DNA from: Calothrix sp. FI2-JRJ7
GTDB taxonomy: Bacteria; Cyanobacteriota; Cyanobacteriia; Cyanobacteriales; Nostocaceae
Length of the DNA stretch: 64,000 nucleotides
Reading direction: 5' to 3'
Assembly: GCA_019359675.1 (NCBI GenBank)
Contig: JAHHGX010000082.1
Coordinates: forward strand, 90,572-154,571
Shown here: positions 35,208-44,490 of the stretch, one piece after another
Numbering within the stretch: the stretch's first letter is position 1
Layout of the letters: each line of letters opens with the position of its first letter
Position numbers and translations under genes: made by a program
Notes under the pieces: generated by a model
What the model saw: the letters and a program-made list of their open reading frames with translations, nothing else
Databases searched by the model: none
Told to the model about the DNA's origin: nothing

Positions 35208-35591
35208 ATGCCACTTAGAAAAAAGCAACACATAGTTCGTTTTGAAATGCTACTTACAAAAGAGCTTTCGGAGCATTGGCAAACTCTTGCTAATAAATTA
35301 GGTATTAGCAAAGCTGAGTTAGTTAGACGTTCTATGGCTGGATACCGCATTAAAACTATCCCAAAGGCTAACTGGCAATGTTACTGGGAGTTGTTGAAAA
35401 TAAGTACGAATATAAATCAAATCGCCCAAGCTCAAGAAAGTTCAATTAATCAAGGTTTAACGCCACCACCTATTGACCCCGTTCCTTTTGAGAAACTAGC
35501 AACAGAAATTTCAAGACTACGAGCGCAATTAATTTTGGCAACAGACGGTGCCAATAACGAGGCAGAAGATAGCGATGATTGGGAAAATTAA
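35208..35591 (+). CDS. mobC: MobC-like relaxosome accessory protein
   Basis: 127 residues. An N-terminal ribbon-helix-helix (HIVRFEMLLTKELSEHWQTLANKLGISKAELVRRSMAGYRI) and the MobC signature ELLKISTNINQIAQ. It would bind oriT and help the relaxase. The C-terminal tail overlaps the relaxase start, a tight coupling usual for mob genes. Confidence 0.82.
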   Translation: MPLRKKQHIVRFEMLLTKELSEHWQTLANKLGISKAELVRRSMAGYRIKTIPKANWQCYWELLKISTNINQIAQAQESSINQGLTPPPIDPVPFEKLATEISRLRAQLILATDGANNEAEDSDDWEN

Positions 35592-36555
35592 GAAAGGTAA
35601 AGGTTTTGCAGGGCTTACTAAGTACATTCTAGAAAAAGAAGAAGCACAGCTTATTTGTACCAACCTTGCGGGTGAAACTCCCCAAGATTTTTATAAACAG
35701 CTTGCAGCAACTTGCTGTCTCAACCCCAGAGTAAAATCTCCTGTTAGCCATATTAGTATTAGCTTTGCACCGTGTGAAAGACCCGAACCTAAACAGCTAC
35801 AGCAAATTGTAAAAGGTACCATGACGGGCATGGGCTTTGATAAAAACCTATATTTTGCAGCCAGCCATGATGACCGCGACCACTTCCACCTACATATTGC
35901 TACAAGTCGTATAAATATAGATGGCGAATGTGTATCTGATTGGTGGGATAAGCGAAGACTAGAAAAAGTCCTGAGAAATTTAGAATCTCAATTTGGCTTA
36001 ACGCCTGTACCATCTTCTTGGGAGATAGAACGCGCGGCGCCTTCATGTGGTCAAAAAAGGCGGATGATGCGTGAGCGGCAAGATTTTGAAACAGGACTAC
36101 GCGATAAACCAGCTTCTAAGAGCGCGGTTGAAAAAATTCAGGATGCAGTTGATGCGACCATTCAACCAGGGATAACAATGACCCAATTTCTTGAGAAGTT
36201 GGCTCTAAGAGGTATACAAACAAAAGTCAAAGTTACAAAAGACGGTGAAATACAGGGAATTTCTTATTCAGCAGACTCTGTAGCCTTTCAAGGTGGTAAA
36301 TTAGGCAGGAATAGTAAAGCTTGCACCCTAAAAGGACTTGTAGCGCGCGGTGTAGACTTCAACTTGAAGCGTGATGTTCTGGCATTGGCGCCGTGCGTTA
36401 ATAATGATAACCAAGATAATACTCAAACAGCAGTAGCAGCTTTGATTACCAAAATAGAAAATCATCCCCATAATTTATACTTGAATACGCCAGATAAGCA
36501 ACAACAATCAACTCCTCAACCACGAGAAAAAGAGAATCAAATAGAGCTTGACTAA
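35575..36555 (+). CDS. MobP-type relaxase (VirD2-like)
   Basis: 326 residues from ATG 35575 (MIGKIKKGKGFAGLTKYILE), which overlaps mobC by 17 bases; GAGG precedes it. Motif I Tyr is likely Tyr17 in LTKYILEK; motif II is SHISISFAP; motif III is the histidine triad SHDDRDHFHLHI (His98, His103, His105, His107). It would nick oriT and pilot the strand. The C-terminal 170 residues are hydrophilic, shorter than many relaxases of the class, and end before the region that carries the deaminase module. Confidence 0.88.
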   Translation: MIGKIKKGKGFAGLTKYILEKEEAQLICTNLAGETPQDFYKQLAATCCLNPRVKSPVSHISISFAPCERPEPKQLQQIVKGTMTGMGFDKNLYFAASHDDRDHFHLHIATSRINIDGECVSDWWDKRRLEKVLRNLESQFGLTPVPSSWEIERAAPSCGQKRRMMRERQDFETGLRDKPASKSAVEKIQDAVDATIQPGITMTQFLEKLALRGIQTKVKVTKDGEIQGISYSADSVAFQGGKLGRNSKACTLKGLVARGVDFNLKRDVLALAPCVNNDNQDNTQTAVAALITKIENHPHNLYLNTPDKQQQSTPQPREKENQIELD

Positions 36556-36654
36556 TTTATAAAATATTTATAAGAATGTTATGATAATTCGCACGCGAGG
36601 GTGCGTATATTTTGATTAAAGGTTGGTGATGCTTCAACTCCAATCAATGTTTAT

Positions 36655-36901
36655 TCAGACATCTTTCAAGCCTTCCCAAACTTGATCAATAGAAATTGTT
36701 TGTCCAGTTCGAGCTTCATGCCAAGCAGTACGAAAATCTTCTAAAATTGCCTCATCAGGTGTATCATCTTCATCGACTTCCGCTTCTTCTGGGATAAGGG
36801 CAATTACTTCAACGCGACTGTTCTTATATGTTATTATGGGGCAATAAGACCGTCAGTTTCCCATCTTCATCAATACTTGCCATCATTTTGATTGCTTTCA
36901 T
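36655..36901 (-). pseudogene. frameshifted antitoxin-like gene
   Basis: Reverse-strand reading from ATG 36901 gives MKAIKMMASIDEDGKLTVLLP, then a stop. One base out of frame it continues NSRVEVIALIPEEAEVDEDD to TISIDQVWEGLKDV and stops at 36655. The two parts match the two halves of a cyanobacterial antitoxin-like family (NSRVEVI-LIPEE, WEGL). So one gene broken by a one-base change. No toxin gene follows. Confidence 0.65.
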
Positions 36902-37180
36902 TGGTTCTCCAAATTCCTATAGTATAATGTTTCGCGGCGCCTCTTCATTTTAAGCTTACACAAATTTTTAGGATTGGTGGGCATGACGCTGTTTTCTAGC
37001 GTATGAGCGCCAATGTAGGCAAAATTCTAATCTGTCTTGTACTTGGATAAGTCATTTTTACTAAATAAATTTGTTCCTCTAACATGATTATTTTTTTGGT
37101 ATATAAAGTTACATAAGCTCTATACCAAACATATATTTCGCTGTCATAATTTAGAAGCAATACCTAGGTAAAATCGTAAA

Positions 37181-37705
37181 ATGTCAGGCGATGATAACGA
37201 AAATTTAGAAGAGATTTTAGACCAACTTCAGGAAATAGAAGCTACATTATTATTGCCACAGTCTAAAAACTATTTTCAACAAGTTGTTCAAGACTTGGAA
37301 CCACTCGAAGCTTTAAAAAAATTCCGAAGTGAGGCAGCTAGAAGCGCGCGTATTCATCCCCGTCTTGAGGCAATCCGTCAAGAATTGGGACTTGGAATTA
37401 ATATAGAAGGTAGCCCAACTGTTGCACTACTCATACATAACATACCAGGTATTGAGGGTGAATATCAAGGTGTAAGTGGTAAATTTGAACCAAATGTTAG
37501 AAGTGATTTAAGGCTTGGTGCTGTATCATTGACTCATGCCGAGGGACGCGCGCTTGCCAAACTTGCGGCTGACATGCAAGCAAAAAATATAACTGGAGGA
37601 GAAGCGACTTTATACGTAGACAAACCTTTATGTAATTACTGTCAAAAAGTTGTATTTAGTATCCAAAAGCAATATGGTGTAAAACTTACAATAATAGCTC
37701 CATAA
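37181..37705 (+). CDS. SCP1.201/DddA-like DNA cytosine deaminase toxin domain
   Basis: 174 residues. The C-terminal half has the deaminase zinc site: His119-Ala-Glu121 in SLTHAEGRALAKL, and Cys151-x-x-Cys154 in DKPLCNYCQKVVF, with GGEATLYVDKPLC before it and LTIIAP at the end, the pattern of SCP1.201-like (DddA-related) deaminases. The N-terminal 100 residues are helical with no signal peptide or RHS/PAAR delivery domain. It is followed 42 bases later by a likely immunity gene. Known: family members deaminate cytosine in DNA. Inferred: a toxin released inside the cell or passed on through the conjugation channel. Confidence 0.68.
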   Translation: MSGDDNENLEEILDQLQEIEATLLLPQSKNYFQQVVQDLEPLEALKKFRSEAARSARIHPRLEAIRQELGLGINIEGSPTVALLIHNIPGIEGEYQGVSGKFEPNVRSDLRLGAVSLTHAEGRALAKLAADMQAKNITGGEATLYVDKPLCNYCQKVVFSIQKQYGVKLTIIAP

Positions 37706-37747
37706 ATTTAAAATACCGCAGCGTAGTTCAATTAGGAGAACAGTCAG

Positions 37748-38206
37748 ATGACAATATCAAGCGATATTAAAAATCAATTTAACTCAAAAGCAGTTAATTT
37801 TATTGATGAGCTAGAAAATATCCCCTGGTTACAAAATGTGGGTAAAGATTTACACACGGCTGAAGTAACACAATTATTTTCTTGGAACGAAGCATGGGAA
37901 ACTTTACAAGACGATAATTGGATAAATGCTTCATTTCACGAACATGTAGATAACATGAACCCTATTTGGGATATTGCTTATGATAAAGCTCTAGAAGTTG
38001 TATCCAAATCAGCGTATTGTCACGAGTTTGAAGATGGTATAAGTGTAGCAGATGCAATTGCTTATGATGTTGCGGCTGCTTCTGTTGAAATTTCAACACG
38101 AGGTTCCAGTACTTTCTTTAGTGATTTAATGAAGTGGTATCGTAGTGGACATTTTCCTTGTGGCTGGGATGGGCAATATCCTGATGGTAAGCTAATTATT
38201 TATTAG
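37748..38206 (+). CDS. putative deaminase immunity protein
   Basis: 152 residues, AGGAG ten bases before the ATG. It is acidic, mostly helical (KDLHTAEVTQLFSWNEAWETLQDD, ISVADAIAYDVAAASVEIS), with no enzyme motifs; its acidity would suit binding of a basic nucleic-acid enzyme. Adjacent 42 bases after the deaminase gene and in the same direction, the usual immunity arrangement. I do not recognise the family with certainty. Confidence 0.5.
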   Translation: MTISSDIKNQFNSKAVNFIDELENIPWLQNVGKDLHTAEVTQLFSWNEAWETLQDDNWINASFHEHVDNMNPIWDIAYDKALEVVSKSAYCHEFEDGISVADAIAYDVAAASVEISTRGSSTFFSDLMKWYRSGHFPCGWDGQYPDGKLIIY

Positions 38207-38345
38207 AATTATATTATATGTGAATAATACATGGTGCGTTACGGCAGCCAGATTTTTTGCTTCATTGTTTATTTTTAGGCGCCGTAACACATCCCAGTAT
38301 GGATTATAGTGCTTTATGTCATGTAATGAGAAAGTTTACAGTCAC

Positions 38346-38368
38346 CGAACGGCAACTGTTGCCGTTCG
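38346..38368 (+). repeat. CGAACGGCAA palindrome, copy 2
   Basis: Same 10-base arms around CTG, 139 bases after the immunity gene. With copy 1 it shares flanks (TCA-Y before and TAATTTA after). Confidence 0.7.
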
Positions 38369-38516
38369 ATAATTTATGTTTATGATCTGAAGTGCGATAA
38401 GTAAAACTGTCAGTATATACGTCAATAGCGATAAATAATTACATGTCTAATGGATAGGCACCACTCAAAGTATTTAGGACAAAATAGGCGCATGACAACT
38501 CGATAGCTTTACCTCA

Positions 38517-39530
38517 ATGGCAGAGGCAGTTAATCGCTCACCCATCACTGACCCTGAAGATCTAAATTATATTTCTGGTGTTGTAAGCCAAGTATTGGAG
38601 GATAAACATGAACTAGGTTCTATCAAAGATGTACAGTCTGCTTTAAGCGCAGTGAGTTTAGAACAAGGTCGAGAAGTCCAAATAAATTTAGTCTTTGAAG
38701 AAAGTCAACTGGCTGGATTTAATTTTTCGTTTAAAAGCGAACCAAGTAAAACTACTCCGACTATACCTTTTAAGCAGCAACAGCTTAATGTAGACACACA
38801 AAGCGGTGATATGATACCGCACAAACAGCAGACAACGATTGATGTTGCAACATCCAAAGGGAGCCAGCATCTTGCAATTGGTGCAAATTCGAGTAGTGAA
38901 ATAATTGTGGCACCAGGACTACAAGTTGAAGGCCAACGTATCATCACTCCAGATGCCGAAGTTGAAGAAGCTCTTAAATCATCATCCTCAAACTTTAATC
39001 AGATAAATCCTGGCTTAAAAGGTGTTGCACATCAATTAGCGTCTCGCCATGAAATTGATGGTTTATTGTTGACAGGTTTGACTCTCAAAGCTGGAGTAGC
39101 TCTTGCATCTACTCTCCAAAATGAAGATAAACCAGATATCCATAACAGCGGTTTAGCTGTAATTAAACGGTTTCAACAAGTTTTACCTCACGAGTTTGCT
39201 GACCTAAAATCAGGCGCCACTCCTAAACCATTAACATGGAAAGACCCTGAGTCTGGCAAGCAATACCGTTTTGAATTTGAACAAGCTACAACTTCACCAT
39301 TAGGCGATGTCGTAACACCTATATGTTTAAAAGGATTCGAGAAAAATGATTTAACGCAACCTGTGTTTGCTGCTACCTTAATTGATGCTAAGTACGACCG
39401 TTGGCATGTCGAGCAGTGCGATTTTAGCGCAAACCAAATTCGTTCCCTAAACAAAGTTAGCTTACCCACGCGAAAAGAGCTTTCTCCAGTAACTGCGATT
39501 ACTGGAGAGGGTTTTTCCTATTCGATGTGA
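38517..39530 (+). CDS. hypothetical protein upstream of T4SS operon
   Basis: 337 residues. Mixed, with a polar N-terminal 160 residues (helix LNYISGVVSQVLEDKHELGSIKDV, then Gln/Ser/Thr-rich linker) and a folded C-terminal part (HEIDGLLLTGLTLKAGVALAS, RFEFEQATTSPLGDVVT). No family recognised. Its place directly before the pilin gene suggests a conjugation accessory protein, perhaps once linked to the relaxase before the deaminase module came between them (inference). Confidence 0.5.
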   Translation: MAEAVNRSPITDPEDLNYISGVVSQVLEDKHELGSIKDVQSALSAVSLEQGREVQINLVFEESQLAGFNFSFKSEPSKTTPTIPFKQQQLNVDTQSGDMIPHKQQTTIDVATSKGSQHLAIGANSSSEIIVAPGLQVEGQRIITPDAEVEEALKSSSSNFNQINPGLKGVAHQLASRHEIDGLLLTGLTLKAGVALASTLQNEDKPDIHNSGLAVIKRFQQVLPHEFADLKSGATPKPLTWKDPESGKQYRFEFEQATTSPLGDVVTPICLKGFEKNDLTQPVFAATLIDAKYDRWHVEQCDFSANQIRSLNKVSLPTRKELSPVTAITGEGFSYSM

Positions 39531-39574
39531 TTATCTATGCGTTACTACCCAAAAATCTTAACTGCGGCTTAATC

Positions 39575-40240
39575 ATGCGTGAAAAATACAACCACTTTTA
39601 CCACAATCAAATCAGCAAACTTAAACACTATCTACATGCTTTTACTAATTTCCTATTATTAATAACTGGCGCCTGGGCAAGGAGTGATATAGGAGTAACA
39701 GCAGCTTTAGGATTGGTAGTATTTTACTTAGCAATCAAAGAACCTTTATTAATCACGGTTATTTTATTGCTCGGTTTCTTATTCTACTGCCTCCAAAAAG
39801 TAATTACTCTCACTCCTTTTTTAAACCGCTTGGTTGGTAGAAAAGTTCGCTTTTGGCAAGTTGCAGGGGTAATTATGGGGTGTGCTGTCACCGTATCAAT
39901 ATATGAAATGCCGGCACAGGCGATTTTTTTAAGCGGTTTGGAGCAATTCCTTACTGATATTGCCCAGCAGAGTTCTACAGGTGGTGCGGGTGGTGGCGCC
40001 ATTGACCCGCAGGCGATAAAACTTGTGTTCAATGCAATTCGCGGTGTGTTTCTACTGTTAGTTGGTGTAGCTGCACTATTTGCTTATAACCAAGCCCAAC
40101 AAGGTAATGACTGGCGCCCAATTGCAACTCAAGCAGGTTTAGCCATTGGCATCATTCTAGTTATTGACGTGATTACATTTCTGTTTATTGGCAATGGTAC
40201 GGGCGGAGGTACTGGAGGAACTGGTGGCGCCGGAACTTAG
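39575..40240 (+). CDS. VirB2/TrbC-like prepilin with N-terminal membrane extension
   Basis: 221 residues from ATG 39575 (a GTG at 39527 overlapping the previous stop is possible). Two membrane segments (residues about 20-75) precede a signal-peptide-like stretch ending SIYEMPAQA; the following 90 residues (IFLSGLEQFLTDIAQ, then two hydrophobic helices, then a Gly/Thr-rich tail) look like a VirB2-type pilin. Gene order before VirB3 and VirB4 agrees. Prepilins are usually shorter; the extra N-terminal membrane portion is unusual. Confidence 0.6.
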   Translation: MREKYNHFYHNQISKLKHYLHAFTNFLLLITGAWARSDIGVTAALGLVVFYLAIKEPLLITVILLLGFLFYCLQKVITLTPFLNRLVGRKVRFWQVAGVIMGCAVTVSIYEMPAQAIFLSGLEQFLTDIAQQSSTGGAGGGAIDPQAIKLVFNAIRGVFLLLVGVAALFAYNQAQQGNDWRPIATQAGLAIGIILVIDVITFLFIGNGTGGGTGGTGGAGT

Positions 40241-40278
40241 AGAAGACTTTGGAAAATTAGAGAGACATTTTACAGCTT

Positions 40279-40626
40279 ATGTCAGTAGACCCAGATAAAG
40301 AAATAGTCAAGGTTAACAAGATTTTAGGTAAGCAAGCAGGATTTGGGCCAGTACCAGCGAATCAAATACTACCTTGGTTTGCAATTATTATAATTTCCTA
40401 CTTTATCTTTGATGGACTGTTAGGCTGGGGAATTCCAAAAGTTGCAGCTATTAGTTTCTGGTTAATTCTAAGTTGGTGGTTTGTCACAGGTAAAGACCCA
40501 GATAAATTCATCAATCGCTTTCGCAAACCAAAAGGACGTAATTGGGCAATTGGTGGAGCGGTGTATGTGTCTCCATTACTAAACGTAACTAAAAGGAAGC
40601 AATTGAAAAGAAATAAAAATAATTAG
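40279..40626 (+). CDS. virB3: VirB3-like inner-membrane protein
   Basis: 115 residues with two adjoining membrane helices (about 31-70: LPWFAIIIISYFIFDGLLGWGIPKVAAISFWLILSWWFV) and a basic C-terminus. The size, topology and position between the pilin and VirB4 genes fit VirB3. Ends two bases before the VirB4 start. Confidence 0.65.
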   Translation: MSVDPDKEIVKVNKILGKQAGFGPVPANQILPWFAIIIISYFIFDGLLGWGIPKVAAISFWLILSWWFVTGKDPDKFINRFRKPKGRNWAIGGAVYVSPLLNVTKRKQLKRNKNN

Positions 40627-40628
40627 CA

Positions 40629-43436
40629 ATGAAAATTTTAATTCCACCGATTAATGTAGTAGAACAACACCAAGGCAAAGTGACGTATCTTCCTTTTGAA
40701 AATGAACTAGACCTTTGCTGTATGGTTCGTATCGAGCGCGATAACCGTAGTATTGGCGCCTTCCTTCTCAACAAAGGTGATATTTCAGATGAAACTAGAT
40801 TTCAGGTAGTCTTCGCTTTTAACCTAAAAGGGACTCACGACCAACTTTATCCTGAAGAAGTTATAGCAGTTGCTTCTGGAATTTCTGAAGCAATGAAATC
40901 TATTCTCGCAAACGAAAAATGCACTTTCCTTTTAGGTCGTTACTCGAATGACTGTGAACGTCAAGAATATTTAAATCATCTTGCTAATTCTTGCAGTTTA
41001 AAATTACCTGCAATTTTGATGCGGAACGAACAAGCAAGGATACAGCAATTAACAAGCTTTGGCGCCAGGTCGATTTGGCGTTCTATGGTATTTTGTACTT
41101 GGACTGCGGATGAGTTTGGAGAGCGCAAAACCGACCCATTATCTAAAATTATTTACAACTTGGGAAAAGGAGGAAGATTATTTTTAGATGGGGTAACAGG
41201 TCGAACCTCACAGCGAGCGGAACAACTTCTGAGTCGTGTGTTGATGAAAGCGTATACTGAGGGGTTTATTCAGTGGGAAATGCTATTCAACACAAAAGCA
41301 GGTTTAGAAATTAGCCCAGTTAGTGATGTTGAGCTTTGGTCATGGCTTTGGGGCAGATTCAATAAATCCCCATCTCCAGCCATTCCACAACTGCTAGTTT
41401 TAACAGAAGACAAAGATAGCGGTGTAAAAGTCACAGAAATACAAAATTCTCGTAAACACGCCACGACAATTTTAATTACTGGGGAACGTGGGCGAAGTAC
41501 TTGTCCTGAACATCGCCAATGTGCAAATCGCGTCTACGTTAAAGATAAAGTTTGTGGTGTCCTAACAATGGCGGATACCGTAACAGCTTGGATAAGCATC
41601 AGAGAACAAATTTTGTGGATGTGGAAAGTTTTGAGCGAAAGCCACATCCGTGATACCGAAGTAATTGTAGAAATATCCAAAGCAAACCGTTACCTCACAG
41701 AAGACAATTTACATCGTCAAGCCAAACAAACCAAAGTTGCCAGGGAACGCGCGTTACTCAAAGGTAGCGGTCGAGATGTCGGCGCCGAAATCAAACAAGA
41801 AGAAAGTTTTGATGCACAAAAGAAACTTTATAAAGGCGCCGTTCCTCTCAATTGTGCTGTAGTTTTTCTCGTCTACCGTGAGAATGCAGAAAGTTTAGAT
41901 TTAGCCTGCGATTTGCTTTGTAACAGCTTTGGTACTGCTTTAGTTGTACGAGAAAGAAACATCGCCAACCTAATTTGGTTAGAAACTCTGCCTATTACAT
42001 GGCGCCGCATATTGCATTCAAGTTCTATTTTGAGCGAGAGGCGCCTGGTGTTGGAAAGCGAAACAGTTGCAGGTATACTACCGCTAACACTTCCCAGAGA
42101 ACTTGATGCCAAAGGTGTTGAATTTCTTACCAACCGGGGTGGTAAGCCTGTTTGCGTAGACTTATTTACCCACACCCAACATGCGCTAGTTACAGGTAAA
42201 ACAGGTTCGGGTAAGTCGGTTTTGCTATGGCGGTTTATGCTCGATGCTTTATCGCAAGGTATTCCAGTAGTCGGTATGGATATTCCTGCTGCGGATGGCG
42301 AAAGTTCTTTTAAAACAGCTATTGAGTTATTAGGGGATGCAGGTGCTTATTTTGATTTGTCGCGCGCTTCTAATAATTTGATGGAACCACCAGATTTAAG
42401 GAGATTTAATAGCGAAGAACGAGCTTCACGGATGAAGTCTTGGCGCTCGTTTATACGTAATGCTTTGAGTGTTATTGTTATGGGGCGCCTAAATGCTCCT
42501 CACTTAGCACAAAGAGTAGATGCGATTTTGATGCAAGCGCTCGACGTGTTTTTAAGTGACTCAGACATAATCGAGCGTTACAATTTGGCATTTAATCAAG
42601 GTTGGAAATCTCCCCAATGGCAAGATATACCAACATTGAAAGATTTTGCTCGCTTCTGCTCAATCGCACGGTTGAATATTCTCAAACCCGAAGCAATTGA
42701 CCACCAAGCCATCAATCAAATAACCAGCCAAATAGCAGCACTATTAGTAAGTCCTTTGGGAGCAGCAATTGGTAAACCTAGCAGCTTTTCCCCTGAGCCA
42801 ATGGTCAAATTCTATGCTTTAACAGGATTAAGCAATGACCAAGATTCTTATACAATGGCGGTTGCAGCTAAAGCAGCTTGTTTACGAGTTGCCCTCTCTC
42901 ATCCAAAAAGCTTATTTATTGGTGATGAGCTTTCAGTACTTTTCCGTAAAGATGGCTTTAGTGCAATGGTTGGCGAACTTTGCGCTACGGCTCGTAAAGA
43001 CGGGTTAAGTATTGTTCTATCAAGCCAAGACCCCGATACTATTTGCCAATCAGCCGCCGCTGCCATGATTATGCAAAATATAACCTACCGTTTAACAGGT
43101 TGCATCACCTCAAATGCAGTCGCATCATTCCAGCAATATTTATCTTACCCAAGCGAAATTATTGCTGCAAATGCATCTGAATCATTTTTCCCACGTCGCT
43201 CAGAGCTGTACTCATGCTGGTTGATTGAAAAAGGTGGACGCTTTTGGTCGTGTAGATTTTATCCTGGCGAAATGACATTAGCAGCAGTTGCGACAAATCA
43301 GGAAGAAAGGCACGCGCGTCGCACAATTTTGGCGCGTTACCCTAATACTCTTAAAGGGCAACTTCAAGGGTTGCAAGCCTTTACAAAAGTTTACGTTACG
43401 GCACTAAAGGAGAACAAACAACTGGTAAATGTCTGA
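40629..43436 (+). CDS. virB4: VirB4-family T4SS ATPase
   Basis: 935 residues. P-loop GKTGSGKS (523-530) with GMDIPAADGESSF after it, Walker B LFIGDELSVLF (Asp766-Glu767), then IVLSSQDPDTI and YRLTGC, matching the VirB4/TraC order. The N-terminal 500 residues are the usual non-catalytic part. It energises pilus and channel assembly in the inner membrane. Rich in GGCGCC sites. A repeat cluster follows the gene before VirB5. Confidence 0.85.
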   Translation: MKILIPPINVVEQHQGKVTYLPFENELDLCCMVRIERDNRSIGAFLLNKGDISDETRFQVVFAFNLKGTHDQLYPEEVIAVASGISEAMKSILANEKCTFLLGRYSNDCERQEYLNHLANSCSLKLPAILMRNEQARIQQLTSFGARSIWRSMVFCTWTADEFGERKTDPLSKIIYNLGKGGRLFLDGVTGRTSQRAEQLLSRVLMKAYTEGFIQWEMLFNTKAGLEISPVSDVELWSWLWGRFNKSPSPAIPQLLVLTEDKDSGVKVTEIQNSRKHATTILITGERGRSTCPEHRQCANRVYVKDKVCGVLTMADTVTAWISIREQILWMWKVLSESHIRDTEVIVEISKANRYLTEDNLHRQAKQTKVARERALLKGSGRDVGAEIKQEESFDAQKKLYKGAVPLNCAVVFLVYRENAESLDLACDLLCNSFGTALVVRERNIANLIWLETLPITWRRILHSSSILSERRLVLESETVAGILPLTLPRELDAKGVEFLTNRGGKPVCVDLFTHTQHALVTGKTGSGKSVLLWRFMLDALSQGIPVVGMDIPAADGESSFKTAIELLGDAGAYFDLSRASNNLMEPPDLRRFNSEERASRMKSWRSFIRNALSVIVMGRLNAPHLAQRVDAILMQALDVFLSDSDIIERYNLAFNQGWKSPQWQDIPTLKDFARFCSIARLNILKPEAIDHQAINQITSQIAALLVSPLGAAIGKPSSFSPEPMVKFYALTGLSNDQDSYTMAVAAKAACLRVALSHPKSLFIGDELSVLFRKDGFSAMVGELCATARKDGLSIVLSSQDPDTICQSAAAAMIMQNITYRLTGCITSNAVASFQQYLSYPSEIIAANASESFFPRRSELYSCWLIEKGGRFWSCRFYPGEMTLAAVATNQEERHARRTILARYPNTLKGQLQGLQAFTKVYVTALKENKQLVNV

Positions 43437-43440
43437 ATAA

Positions 43441-43588
43441 CCTCTCTTCTCTTCCTTTGTGTCTTTGTGGTTCGTTCAATAAAACTACAAACTTATTATT
43501 ACCACAAAGACACAGAGGAGCCACTGCCGTGCGGGGGTTTCCCCCGTTGAGGCAAGTGGCGTGGCACAGAGGAAGGAGTAGGAAGAGA
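43441..43588. repeat. nested palindromic repeat (REP-like) after VirB4
   Basis: The outer arms (CCTTTGTGTCTTTGTGGT and ACCACAAAGACACAGAGG) form a long stem. A 46-base GC-rich hairpin element (43519-43564, with GCCACT-GCC and GGC-AAGTGGC) interrupts the right arm and is flanked by direct copies of CACAGAGG at 43511-43518 and 43565-43572. Confidence 0.7.
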
Positions 43589-43647
43589 GAATTAACCAAA
43601 TTTAATCAGATTGTTACAGAGGCGCCATATCAATGAAGGAGCTAATT

Positions 43648-44490
43648 ATGCATACAAAAACAATCAAGAAGAAACGCTTACTTCTACGTAGGTTTAATCG
43701 AAAAATTAAAAGCATTTCAGTAATTGGCATAACCATTCTCGGCTTGAGCTTGACGCTTATCAACTCATCTTTAGCAGCCACTGTAGATACAACGGAGAAC
43801 CGTAATATTACACAAACTGAAGAAGCGTCGTTCGACAAAAACTCATCAAACCAAATTCAAGGATTTATCAATGATGTACATTCTTTTCTTCGAGGTGATT
43901 TTTTTGGTGGTATTACACAACTCGTCAAAAACGCGATTGGTTCAGTCGAAGTGCCTGATTTGGGTCAAGTCGTCGGAGAAATAATGACAGGCGCCTTACC
44001 CTCTGATGGAGAAAATAACAATAAACTTGAGAATAATCTCCCCAACTCCTATGCAATACGCGAAGATTTAGCCAAACAAAGCGAAAGATTAGGAGCTATT
44101 GACGTTGCACAACTTAAAACTCTTTCTAAAACTGCTCAAAACAAATCAAAGGAAACACTTGAGCAAAGTGCTAATTCTGAACTTGAATCCAGCCAAATGT
44201 CAAACGACTCAGAGAATACAGATACCTCACAGCAGATTCTACGAAACATCTCTCGACAGCTAAAAGACCACGCTACAATTGCTAACTTACAGTTACAGGA
44301 AGCATCTCAAGCACGACAAGACCGCGCGCTGGGGCTAACTCTAACCGCTCAAGCAGCACAGGAACTTAACGCTGCCAACACTAGAGAACGTCAAACTGCA
44401 ATTGCAAGCGGCAATGGCGCCATATCTCAAGGAGCATTATTAGTCATGCCAGGAGGCGCCGTTTTTGAGAGTGAGGGAGGGAAGGAGTGA
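43648..44490 (+). CDS. VirB5-like periplasmic T4SS protein
   Basis: 280 residues from ATG 43648, chosen because AAGGAG lies seven bases before it (ATG 43633 is also in frame). A basic N-terminus and a signal peptide (VIGITILGLSLTLINSSLAAT) lead into a helical, Gln-rich, coiled-coil C-terminus (AIANLQLQEASQARQDRALGLTLTAQAAQELNAANTRERQTA), as in VirB5/TrbJ. Position between VirB4 and VirB6 agrees. The last codons (FESEGGKE) come from the repeat element at 44466. Confidence 0.6.
   Translation: MHTKTIKKKRLLLRRFNRKIKSISVIGITILGLSLTLINSSLAATVDTTENRNITQTEEASFDKNSSNQIQGFINDVHSFLRGDFFGGITQLVKNAIGSVEVPDLGQVVGEIMTGALPSDGENNNKLENNLPNSYAIREDLAKQSERLGAIDVAQLKTLSKTAQNKSKETLEQSANSELESSQMSNDSENTDTSQQILRNISRQLKDHATIANLQLQEASQARQDRALGLTLTAQAAQELNAANTRERQTAIASGNGAISQGALLVMPGGAVFESEGGKE

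Noticed and set aside
43396..43599. Minus-strand 67-codon ORF over the nested repeat
   Set aside because: Made only of repeat sequence.
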